DNA from: Pseudomonas sp.
GTDB lineage: Bacteria; Pseudomonadota; Gammaproteobacteria; Pseudomonadales; Pseudomonadaceae
Length of the DNA stretch: 56,250 nt
Reading direction: 5' to 3'
NCBI GenBank assembly: GCA_030603065.1
Contig: JAUVYN010000013.1
Location: forward strand, 1 to 56,250
Below the pieces are notes generated by a model. That model had not been told where the DNA came from and did no database searches. It saw nothing but the letters and a program-made list of their open reading frames with translations. Both the position numbers and the translations under genes were made by a program. Below, in pieces: positions 42,198 to 49,512 of this stretch; within the stretch, counting starts at the first letter, position 1, and each line of letters opens with the position of its first letter.

Positions 42198-45167
42198 ATG
42201 TCCGATAGCCCACTGTGCACCATCTACGTCGATGGCAAGCAACTGCTTGGTCCCACCGACGTTCCCCTGCTCGAGTTCCTAGCCGCCAATGATATCGAGC
42301 TTCCTCACATATGCTACCACCCTCAGCTGGGAGCGCCGCAGACCTGCGACACCTGCTGGCTGGAGGTCAACGGGGAGCTGCAGCGCGGGTGCAGCATCAA
42401 GGCACGGGACGGCCTCAACGTACGGGTTGAAAACCGCACCTCGCAGGCAGCGCGGCGGGAAGGCATCGACCGCATCGCCGCCCGGCATGAACTGTACTGT
42501 TCGGTCTGCGAGAACAACAATGGCAATTGCGGAGTGAAGACGGCGGTCAAGCAGATCGGTGTACCCTACCAGAAATATCCTTTTCAGAAGACGCCATACG
42601 AAAAGGATGAAAGCCACCCCTTCTATGTCTACGATCCCGATCAGTGCATCCTCTGTGGCCGCTGCGTAGAGGCCTGCCAGAACGTCCAGGTGACCGAGAC
42701 GCTGAGCATCGACTGGGAGCGCGAGCACCCACGGGTGCTCTGGGATGGCGGCGAGGTGGCCAACGAATCGAGCTGCGTTTCCTGCGGTCACTGCGTCACC
42801 GTCTGCCCCTGCAACGCATTGATGGAAAAGGCAATGCTCGGGGAGGCAGGTCCGCTGACTGCCTGGCCGGACAAGGTCAAGCGACCGGCCATCGACCTGA
42901 TCAAGACGGTCGAGGAGTCCACCGGCTTCGGCTGGATCATGGGACTGTCGGAGATGGACGCCGCCTGGCGTGCGCCGGACGTCAAGCGCACCAAGACCGT
43001 ATGCACCTACTGCGGTGTCGGCTGTTCCTTCGAGGTCTGGACCAAAGACCGCAAGGTGCTGCGCATCCAGCCCCAGGAAGATGGCCCGGCCAACGGTATC
43101 TCCACCTGCGTCAAGGGGAAGTTCGGCTGGGGTTTCGTTGATTCCGAAGCGCGGCTGACCACGCCGCTGATCCGCGAGGGGGACCACTTTCGTGAGGCCA
43201 GCTGGGACGAAGCCTATGCGCTGATCGCCCGGCGCTTCACAGAGATTCGCGACGCCCACGGCCCGGACGCGCTGATGTTCGTCGCCTCGAGCAAGTATTC
43301 CAACGAAGAAGCCTACCTGATGCAGAAGCTGGCACGGGCAGTGATCGGCACCAACAACATCGACAACTGCTCGCGCTACTGCCAGTCTCCGGCGACCCAG
43401 GGCCTATGGAGAACGGTAGGCTATGGTGGCGATGAAGGTACCATCGAGGATCTGCAGATGGCCGACCTGGTTCTGATTGTCGGCAGCAATACCGCGGAAA
43501 ACCATCCGGTCATAGCCACCCGTCTCAAGCGCGCCCAGAAGCTGCACGGGCAAAAACATATCGTCGCGGACCTGCGCCGGCACGAGATGGCTGAACGTGC
43601 CGATGTATTCATCCGCCCGAATCCGGGCAGCGATATCGTCTGGCTCAGTGCGCTGAGTCGTTACATTCTCGACCAGGGCCTGGAGGCCAGGGAGTTCCTC
43701 ACCGAGCGGGTCAATCATCTGGATGAGTACCGCAAGAGTCTGGAGCCCTTTACGCTGGAATTCGCCGAGCAGGTCAGTGGGATACCGGTCCAGCAGCTCA
43801 AGGACATCGCCCACATGATCGTCGCCGCCGAGCGGGTGTGCGGCGTCTGGGCGATGGGTGTGACCCAGCGCAGCAACGGGTCCGACACCTCCACGGCCAT
43901 TGCCAATCTGCTGCTGGTTACCGGCAACAGCGGCCGCCCCGGCACTGGGCCCTATCCCATGCGCGGTCACAACAATGTGCAGGGTGCCAGTGATTTCGGT
44001 GCCATGTCCGACCGTTTGCCGGGCTACGACAAGGTGTCCGACGACGAGGCGCGGGCGCGCTTCGAGAAGGGCTGGGGCGCCAAGCTTCCTGCGGAAAAGG
44101 GCTACAACAACCACACCGTGGTCGAAGCGATCCACGAGGGCAAGGTCAAGTCGGTTTACATTGCCGGGGAAGAAATGGCGGTGACCGATGCCAACAAGAA
44201 CTACGTCACCGCCGGCTTCGACAAGCTCGACTTCATGGTGGTGCAGGACATCTTCTTTACCCGCACCTGCGAGCATGCCGACGTGGTGCTGCCGGCGGCG
44301 CCTAGCCTCGAAAAGGAAGGCACCTTCGTCAACACCGAGCGGCGTATCCAGCGGTTCTACCAGGCCCTGGAGCCGCTGGGTGACAGCCGTCCGGACTGGC
44401 GGATTCACATGGAGGTAGCCCAGGCAATGGGCGCTGATTGGCACTATGACGGCCCGGCCGACATCATGCGCGAAATCGCCGAGCTGACGCCGCTGTTCGC
44501 CGGCGTCAGCTACGAACGCCTCGAGGGGTTCAAGTCTCTGTGCTGGCCGGTGGCGGCGGACGGGACCGACACGCCGCACCTGTACCTTGACGCGTTCCAC
44601 TTCCCCGATGGCAAGGCCCGCCTGCATCCACTCGAATACTCGCAGCCGGTGGTGAAGCCGGACGCGGAGTATGACCTGCACATGAACAATGGCCGGCTGC
44701 TGGAAACCTTTCACGAAGGCAACATGACCAACCGTACCGAGGGGCTGGTCGAGCAGATCCCCCACAAGTTCATCGAGGTATCGCCGGAACTGGCCCGTGA
44801 ACGCGGCCTGCAGAGCGGCAGCCTGGTGCGGCTCAGCTCTCCGGAGGGCGACGTCGAGGTACAGGTGCTGGTGTCCGAGCGGGTACAGGGGCGCCAGCTG
44901 TTCATGACCGAAACGGCACAGACCGTGCACCACGCTACCAATTCGCTGACCTCCAACGTGGCGGACAAGGACAGCGACACCCCGGCCTACAAGGAAGTTG
45001 CTGTGAAGATGGAAGTGCTGCAACGGGAAGGTGAGACGCCACTGCCACTGAACAATTTCCGCCATTACCACGCCACGCCCCGGTCGGGTGTAGAAACCGA
45101 GCGCAAATGGCAGCGGGTGGATTACGTCGAGCCGCCCCGTGTCGACCCAACTCCGGAGAAATTCTGA
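42198..45167 (+). CDS. Molybdenum formate dehydrogenase alpha subunit, YjgC/ForC-like
   Basis: The 989-residue protein combines a 2Fe-2S domain (Cys39, Cys50, Cys53, Cys65), a Cys-rich linker (CSVCENNNGNC), two 4Fe-4S motifs (CILCGRCVEAC and CVSCGHCVTVC), a further 4Fe-4S/molybdopterin entry (CTYCGVGC) and the bis-MGD catalytic domain. The Mo ligand is Cys395 in NCSRYCQSPA. Most formate dehydrogenases have His after this Cys/Sec; here it is Gln396, as in the B. subtilis YjgC-type enzymes. The length is typical of the NuoG-fused alpha class. The partner gene is DUF1641. It probably oxidises formate and passes electrons to quinone or another acceptor, but NAD use is not supported by any neighbouring FdsB-like gene. 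Confidence 0.92.
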   Translation: MSDSPLCTIYVDGKQLLGPTDVPLLEFLAANDIELPHICYHPQLGAPQTCDTCWLEVNGELQRGCSIKARDGLNVRVENRTSQAARREGIDRIAARHELYCSVCENNNGNCGVKTAVKQIGVPYQKYPFQKTPYEKDESHPFYVYDPDQCILCGRCVEACQNVQVTETLSIDWEREHPRVLWDGGEVANESSCVSCGHCVTVCPCNALMEKAMLGEAGPLTAWPDKVKRPAIDLIKTVEESTGFGWIMGLSEMDAAWRAPDVKRTKTVCTYCGVGCSFEVWTKDRKVLRIQPQEDGPANGISTCVKGKFGWGFVDSEARLTTPLIREGDHFREASWDEAYALIARRFTEIRDAHGPDALMFVASSKYSNEEAYLMQKLARAVIGTNNIDNCSRYCQSPATQGLWRTVGYGGDEGTIEDLQMADLVLIVGSNTAENHPVIATRLKRAQKLHGQKHIVADLRRHEMAERADVFIRPNPGSDIVWLSALSRYILDQGLEAREFLTERVNHLDEYRKSLEPFTLEFAEQVSGIPVQQLKDIAHMIVAAERVCGVWAMGVTQRSNGSDTSTAIANLLLVTGNSGRPGTGPYPMRGHNNVQGASDFGAMSDRLPGYDKVSDDEARARFEKGWGAKLPAEKGYNNHTVVEAIHEGKVKSVYIAGEEMAVTDANKNYVTAGFDKLDFMVVQDIFFTRTCEHADVVLPAAPSLEKEGTFVNTERRIQRFYQALEPLGDSRPDWRIHMEVAQAMGADWHYDGPADIMREIAELTPLFAGVSYERLEGFKSLCWPVAADGTDTPHLYLDAFHFPDGKARLHPLEYSQPVVKPDAEYDLHMNNGRLLETFHEGNMTNRTEGLVEQIPHKFIEVSPELARERGLQSGSLVRLSSPEGDVEVQVLVSERVQGRQLFMTETAQTVHHATNSLTSNVADKDSDTPAYKEVAVKMEVLQREGETPLPLNNFRHYHATPRSGVETERKWQRVDYVEPPRVDPTPEKF

Positions 45168-45649
45168 TGGCCAAAGCGATCAAGTTCGAAACCCCTGCCA
45201 ACCCCCGTCCGGATCCCGCACGAAAGGAGCTCGACGATCTGCTGCAGAACCTGCATGAGACCGGTGTACTGAGGCTGAGCAATGATATTCTGCGTTCGTT
45301 GCCGGAACTCGCAGTCATCCTGCTTAGAGGAATGAACAGCGAGAAGAGCACCAACGCCATGCAGAACCTGTCCCTGCTGCTCAACGGTCTTGGAAGTATT
45401 CCGCCCGAGCGTTTTCAGGTAGTTATGCGAGCGGCAACCGAAGCACTGGAAAGCATGGAGCAGCAGGCCAAACCGGAGGGCGAGGCATCACAACCGGGAT
45501 TCCGGGCTGCCTACCGGTTGCTGCGTGACGAAGAACTGTGGCAGGGGATGGGGCCCATCATCGCGGGTATCAAGGGCTTTTCTCGCAGGATTCATGAAGC
45601 GCCTGCTCAGCCTGCCGCCAAGCGTCACGACGGAGAAGGCCTGGATTGA
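45167..45649 (+). CDS. DUF1641 protein, formate dehydrogenase partner (YjgD/ForE-like)
   Basis: The 160-residue protein has the DUF1641 core: LDDLLQNLHETGVLRLSNDIL, ELAVILLRGMNSEKSTNAMQNLSLLLNGLG. Its ATG overlaps the dehydrogenase stop (TGATG), so the two are made together. In Bacillus the same pair (YjgC-YjgD, also studied as ForCE) forms a membrane formate dehydrogenase, with the DUF1641 subunit linking the catalytic protein to the quinone pool. The Bacillus role is from memory of the family. There is a Ser/Lys-rich tail with no obvious membrane helix. Confidence 0.85.
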   Translation: MAKAIKFETPANPRPDPARKELDDLLQNLHETGVLRLSNDILRSLPELAVILLRGMNSEKSTNAMQNLSLLLNGLGSIPPERFQVVMRAATEALESMEQQAKPEGEASQPGFRAAYRLLRDEELWQGMGPIIAGIKGFSRRIHEAPAQPAAKRHDGEGLD

Positions 45650-45668
45650 ACGGCTGCCCGAACAGGAA

Positions 45669-45724
45669 GACCCTGTCCGGGCGACCCTGTCCGGGCGACC
45701 CTATCCGGGCGACCCTGTTCAGGC
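45669..45724. repeat. Four 14-bp tandem repeats between convergent genes
   Basis: The unit GACCCTGTCCGGGC occurs at 45669-45682 and 45683-45696 exactly, then as GACCCTATCCGGGC (45697-45710) and GACCCTGTTCAGGC (45711-45724). The unit is not a multiple of three. It fills the gap between the convergent DUF1641 and DUF4142 stops and includes GCCCGGACAGGG-type self-complementarity, so it may have grown from a terminator-like sequence. Confidence 0.85.
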
Positions 45725-45726
45725 AC

Positions 45727-46533
45727 TCAATGGTGCGGATTGGATGGGTTGCCGCGTACCTGCTGAGGTGCGCCCTTGGCCAGGCTGCCTTCGGAGCCAC
45801 TGGCGGGTTTGGCTGGATTCTTTTCCTGAGCGATCTCGCCGGCGGCAGGAGCCTTTGGCGTTGCACCGCCTGAATTGTCTGCTCCGGCAACCTCGCCGGT
45901 GCTGGAGGCCTTGGGCGTATCGCCCTGCTGAGGTTCACGCACGTTCGAGTTGTGCTGACCGACCGGCCAAACACCGTCATCGCCGGTAGGCTCCTGACGT
46001 CCGCCCGGCTTGAGTGGGCCCGCGGCAAGCTGTCTGTCCAGATCTTGTGCCATCTTGAGGTGGTGCTCCATTTTCGGAAGGGTTCTGCGGGCAAAACTGC
46101 TGACCTCGAAATCGTCCAGGTTGGTCGCCCCGTGTAGCAAGGAGACAGCTTTGCGGTGTGCAGACACCTGCTGACGCAGATATGCGCGGTCGAAGTCTTC
46201 GGCGCTGCGCAGTTCCAGCAAGGTTCGTTGTGCATCCGATACCTGCTGTGCTTCGTTGCTCATCTGATGGCCCTTGTTGCGGGCCAGCTGGCGCAGATGC
46301 TGGTTGAGCAGAGTGTGTTCGTCGATCATCTCGTAGGCAAACGCCTTGACTTCCACGGACGCGGATTTCTCCAGGGCCAGTTTCGCGGCTTCGATTTCCG
46401 CGGTGCCTTGCGTCAGGGCATCGTCGATGAACTTCCCGGGTGCACGGCTACGCTCATCTGCCACTCTTTTCAATACGGCCGCCGCGGTTCCCAGTGTCAT
46501 CACTCCCAGCGCCAGGATTCTCAGTCTGTTCAT
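45727..46533 (-). CDS. DUF4142 domain protein, exported
   Basis: The 268-residue protein has a signal/anchor (LRILALGVMTLGTAAAVLK), a DUF4142 ferritin-like helical domain (about residues 35-170: GKFIDDALTQGTAEIEAAKLAL, MIDEHTLLNQHLRQLA, FDRAYLRQQVSAHRKAVSLL) and a disordered Pro/Gly/Ala tail. DUF4142 proteins in Pseudomonas are stress-induced, with a suggested sensor or scavenger role. ATG 46533 has GAGG 5 nt upstream; ATG 46602 adds a non-signal extension. Confidence 0.85.
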   Translation of the reverse strand: MNRLRILALGVMTLGTAAAVLKRVADERSRAPGKFIDDALTQGTAEIEAAKLALEKSASVEVKAFAYEMIDEHTLLNQHLRQLARNKGHQMSNEAQQVSDAQRTLLELRSAEDFDRAYLRQQVSAHRKAVSLLHGATNLDDFEVSSFARRTLPKMEHHLKMAQDLDRQLAAGPLKPGGRQEPTGDDGVWPVGQHNSNVREPQQGDTPKASSTGEVAGADNSGGATPKAPAAGEIAQEKNPAKPASGSEGSLAKGAPQQVRGNPSNPHH

Positions 46534-46725
46534 GATTACCTCGGTATTGGTTGGAATCTCCTCGGCCTCCCGCCGCGAGTTCTGGATAAATGTGCTTACC
46601 ACCCGTGTGACTTGACTGTCGGAGGCGAGTTCAGGTGCCCGAGATGAATGGCAAAGTTGCCTGCCGCCCGGAACTCGGGGACGTCTGGGGACACTTAGTA
46701 GGACAGGCTACGCGAGGAGTTACCC

Positions 46726-46947
46726 ATGGAAATTTCCATACTGACGGTAATACTGGTCTTGCTGATTCTGGTGGTCGATGCATGGCTCATCGCCAGTCTC
46801 TGGAAAAGCCAGAAGAGTCAGCAGGTCAAGTTGGGCTGGGCAGCGCTGATCATATTGCTGCCGGTCATTGGCTGGATAATCTGGGCGCGCTTCGGACCGC
46901 GTGGAATGGACGAGCCGCCGTCGTCATCGGAACATGCCAAGGGTTGA
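46726..46947 (+). CDS. Small membrane protein with PLDc_N-type domain
   Basis: The 73-residue protein has two helices (ISILTVILVLLILVVDAWLIASLW and LGWAALIILLPVIGWIIWARFGPRG). The two-helix plus GPR end matches the phospholipase D/cardiolipin-synthase N-terminal membrane domain (PLDc_N), here without a catalytic domain. GAGGAG precedes the ATG. A membrane-stress role is often suggested for stand-alone copies but is unproven. Confidence 0.75.
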   Translation: MEISILTVILVLLILVVDAWLIASLWKSQKSQQVKLGWAALIILLPVIGWIIWARFGPRGMDEPPSSSEHAKG

Positions 46948-46948
46948 T

Positions 46949-47221
46949 TTATAGTGCCGACGAGCGCCCCAGGGATGGGAAATGCCACACATCTACAGTG
47001 GCTTCTATCTCATCTATCAGGGTTTTGCCTAGCGTGCACAACCTTTCCATGTCGGAGAATTCGTCCCTCGCTATCCCCACGACGGTGAAAGTCTCACCTC
47101 GGTAGGTGAACTGGACCGTCATGGTCTGATTGGGTTCTATTTCACAGCGACTGCCTGATGTCTGCATGCATCGATCTAGCACGCGCTCCATTTCTTCGAT
47201 ACTCAGTGAAAGCCTTTTCAT
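46949..47221 (-). CDS. Small protein resembling DUF1652
   Basis: The 90-residue protein starts MKRLSLSIEEMERVLDRCM and contains RCEIEPNQTMTVQFTYRGETFTVVGI followed by a helix (LCTLGKTLIDEIEA). The N-helix, beta strand around a conserved Cys and C-helix are like the Pseudomonas DUF1652 proteins, but I am not certain of the family. It ends 1 bp from the convergent PLDc_N gene. Function unknown. Confidence 0.6.
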   Translation of the reverse strand: MKRLSLSIEEMERVLDRCMQTSGSRCEIEPNQTMTVQFTYRGETFTVVGIARDEFSDMERLCTLGKTLIDEIEATVDVWHFPSLGRSSAL

Positions 47222-47621
47222 GATGTCGTCCTGCCTGCAATCGATCGGTCGACCGGCCCACGATGCCGGGAGTCGAATAATTCAACCGTATGGGTGTTTC
47301 TGGGGCAGAAGAGACTCGGAAGGCGAACTGCGCCGATGCCTAAATCCATCGCCAGCTTTTCAGGCGGATTGAAGTTCTAGTTCTGATTTACTTGCCTTGG
47401 TACTTATTAGCAGTCGGGGGCAGGGCAAGCAAGGTAGCTGATATGAACTTAGCCCGATTTTGCGATACAACTTCCATTCCACTGACGAGCGGTCGAATTG
47501 TTGTAACCAAATGCTGAGGAAAGCGATGCCAATACAATATTCAAATGATGTTTTATTGTTCTCCTGGCCATCATTCAGCGCCCTTCCCTGGGCTCTTACC
47601 GGCAACATGGTGTCGTCCGAG
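47222..47621. other. About 400 bp without a supported gene
   Basis: The region is noticeably more AT-rich at about 47370-47580 than its neighbours. Open frames on both strands (up to 95 codons) lack ribosome sites and familiar composition. A 10-bp palindrome CGGTCGACCG lies at 47246-47255. I see no RNA gene or repeat. Confidence 0.45.
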
Positions 47622-47849
47622 CTACAGATCACCATGCTGAAGATTGTGGCCAGGCTCGTTGCGATCGGCGTCGCGGTCCAGGACCTTCTGGACGCGAACG
47701 TCGGTAGCCTGGCCCGTCTCGAGCGAGGAGTCCTGCTTGCTCAGTAACGCCATGGCCTCGCCCGGAGTCAGGCTTTCCTGATCGGAAGACACCTCGCTGC
47801 TTTTCGGGTCATTGTTGAGGATGTAACTCACCAGGAACCTGTTACTCAT
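47622..47849 (-). CDS. Hypothetical 75-residue protein
   Basis: Starts MSNRFLVSYILNNDPKSSEV with AGAGGA 8 nt upstream, a good ribosome site. The rest is polar and partly repetitive in charge (EVSSDQESLTPGEAMALLSK). I do not recognise a family; the N-terminal FLVSYILN strand plus a helical LTPGEAMALL suggests a small folded domain. Its neighbours are stress-related genes. Confidence 0.55.
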   Translation of the reverse strand: MSNRFLVSYILNNDPKSSEVSSDQESLTPGEAMALLSKQDSSLETGQATDVRVQKVLDRDADRNEPGHNLQHGDL

Positions 47850-47990
47850 CGACTGAATCCTCTTGCGGTATATGTCGATCTGACCCTCGGCAGGGGCGAG
47901 TTGGTTCCTTGCGCTCGGCCTGCAGCTAAACTCCCCGGCGGATTTCCAGTCCTAGTCAGGGTACCGAGTCACCGATTCAGGGAGGCCGCC

Positions 47991-48479
47991 TTGGGCACGC
48001 TGGAAGTCATCTTTGCGACGATTGTCGATGAATTCTCCGATCTGAATGACATCGAGAACGCTACACGTGTCACCACACGACTTGTCCTCGCGGCGATTCT
48101 TGGCGGCATTCTGGGCTTCGAGCGCGAGCAGCAGGGCAAGGCCGCGGGAATTCGTACACACATGCTGGTCTGTCTCGGCGCGGCCCTGTTCGTTGTCGCG
48201 GCGGATCAGTCGGTGTTCGGCGACGATGCCATGAGTCGCGTCACCCAGGGCGTGATCCAGGGAATCGGTTTTCTTTGCGCGGGTACCATCATCAAGGGCG
48301 AGAGCCTCAGCAATGTGCGCGGCCTGACTACTGCTGCCGGTCTCTGGTTTACCGCCGCCATTGGTGTAGCGGTTGGCATGGGCAACGAGGCCACCGCTCT
48401 GGTCAGTACCTTCCTGGCACTGGTGGTACTGCACGTGCTGCCGTTGATGATTCGCAAAAAGGATTCCGACGCGCCCTGA
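47991..48479 (+). CDS. MgtC/SapB family membrane protein
   Basis: The 162-residue protein has the MgtC/SapB N-terminal domain with four or five helices: TTRLVLAAILGGILGFERE, GKAAGIRTHMLVCLGAALFV, VIQGIGFLCAGTIIKG and VRGLTTAAGLWFTAAIGVAVG. The family is linked to Mg2+ limitation, acid stress and ATP-synthase control in some pathogens. The start TTG 47991 has GGAGG 5 nt upstream; no good ATG exists. The C-terminal regulatory domain found in longer MgtC proteins is absent. Confidence 0.88.
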   Translation: MGTLEVIFATIVDEFSDLNDIENATRVTTRLVLAAILGGILGFEREQQGKAAGIRTHMLVCLGAALFVVAADQSVFGDDAMSRVTQGVIQGIGFLCAGTIIKGESLSNVRGLTTAAGLWFTAAIGVAVGMGNEATALVSTFLALVVLHVLPLMIRKKDSDAP

Positions 48480-48549
48480 GTAGGCGGCGTGGAAACTTTC
48501 CCACCGCCCCTCGGTCAGCCGTAGGACAGATCCCAGCGGGTGAACAGCG

Positions 48550-49500
48550 ATGGCTCGAGCAATCTGGAAAGGCGCGATCAGTTTCGGTCTGGTGCACATT
48601 CCCGTCGGCCTGGTGTCGGCGGCATCCCCCCAGGGTGTGGATTTCAGCTGGCTCGACAAGCGCAGCATGGACCCGGTCGGCTACAAGCGCATCAACAAGG
48701 CCACCGGCAAGGAAGTCACCAGCGAAGACATCGTCAAGGGTGTGCAGTACGAGAAGGGCCGTTATGTGGTGCTGAGCGAAGAGGAAATCCGCGATGCTCA
48801 CCCGCGGGCCACCCAGACGATCGATATCTTCGCATTCGTCGATGCCGACGACATACCCCTTCCGAACATCGAAAAACCCTATTTCCTCAGTCCCGAGCGG
48901 CGTGGCGAGAAGGTCTATGCATTGCTGCGTGAGACCCTGGTGCAGACTGGCAAGGTTGCCCTGGCCTACGTGGTGGTGCGCACCCGTCAGCAGCTGGCGG
49001 CGCTGATGCCCATGGACGGCGCGCTGATGCTGGTGATGCTGCGCTGGCCGGCGGAGGTGCGCGGGGTGGAGTACCTCGAACTCACAGACGCGGTGACCGA
49101 TGCCAGGCTTTCGAAGCAGGAGCTGGACATGGCCAAGCGCCTGGTCGAAGACATGGCCAGCGAATGGAACCCGAAGGAGTACGTCGACACCTTCGAAGAG
49201 CAGATCATGGATCTGGTGGAAGAAAAGGCCAGCAAGGGCGAGATCGAATCCGTCGATCATGAAGACGCGCCGGCCGAGCAGGCTAGACCGTCCAACGTTA
49301 CCGATCTTACCGAGCTGCTCAAGCGTAGCCTGGGCGGCAAGGCCAAACCAGGGGCCAGCAGGTCGACCAAGGCCGACGACAAGCCGGCAGCCAAATCGGG
49401 ATCGCGCAGCAGCCGCAGCAAGAGCGGCGCCAGGGCCAGCGATGACAAGCCGGACAGCAAGGGTACCGGCGGCTCGCGCAAAAAGGCCTCCAACGGCTGA
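48550..49500 (+). CDS. ku: Non-homologous end joining protein Ku
   Basis: The 316-residue Ku homologue binds DNA double-strand ends and recruits LigD. The core is complete: ARAIWKGAISFGLVHIPV at the start, KPYFLSPERRGEKVYALLRE, and the bridge-barrel region with RWPAEVRG. The last 65 residues form a Lys/Ser/Ala-rich tail that in other Ku proteins aids DNA threading. It lies 12 bp before ligD, a two-gene NHEJ operon. In Pseudomonas this system acts mainly in stationary phase. Confidence 0.96.
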   Translation: MARAIWKGAISFGLVHIPVGLVSAASPQGVDFSWLDKRSMDPVGYKRINKATGKEVTSEDIVKGVQYEKGRYVVLSEEEIRDAHPRATQTIDIFAFVDADDIPLPNIEKPYFLSPERRGEKVYALLRETLVQTGKVALAYVVVRTRQQLAALMPMDGALMLVMLRWPAEVRGVEYLELTDAVTDARLSKQELDMAKRLVEDMASEWNPKEYVDTFEEQIMDLVEEKASKGEIESVDHEDAPAEQARPSNVTDLTELLKRSLGGKAKPGASRSTKADDKPAAKSGSRSSRSKSGARASDDKPDSKGTGGSRKKASNG

Positions 49501-49512
49501 GGGGGCTGACAG

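Noticed and set aside
47246-47255. CGGTCGACCG palindrome as an operator
   Set aside because: Single short copy in GC-rich DNA with no promoter or repeat partner nearby.
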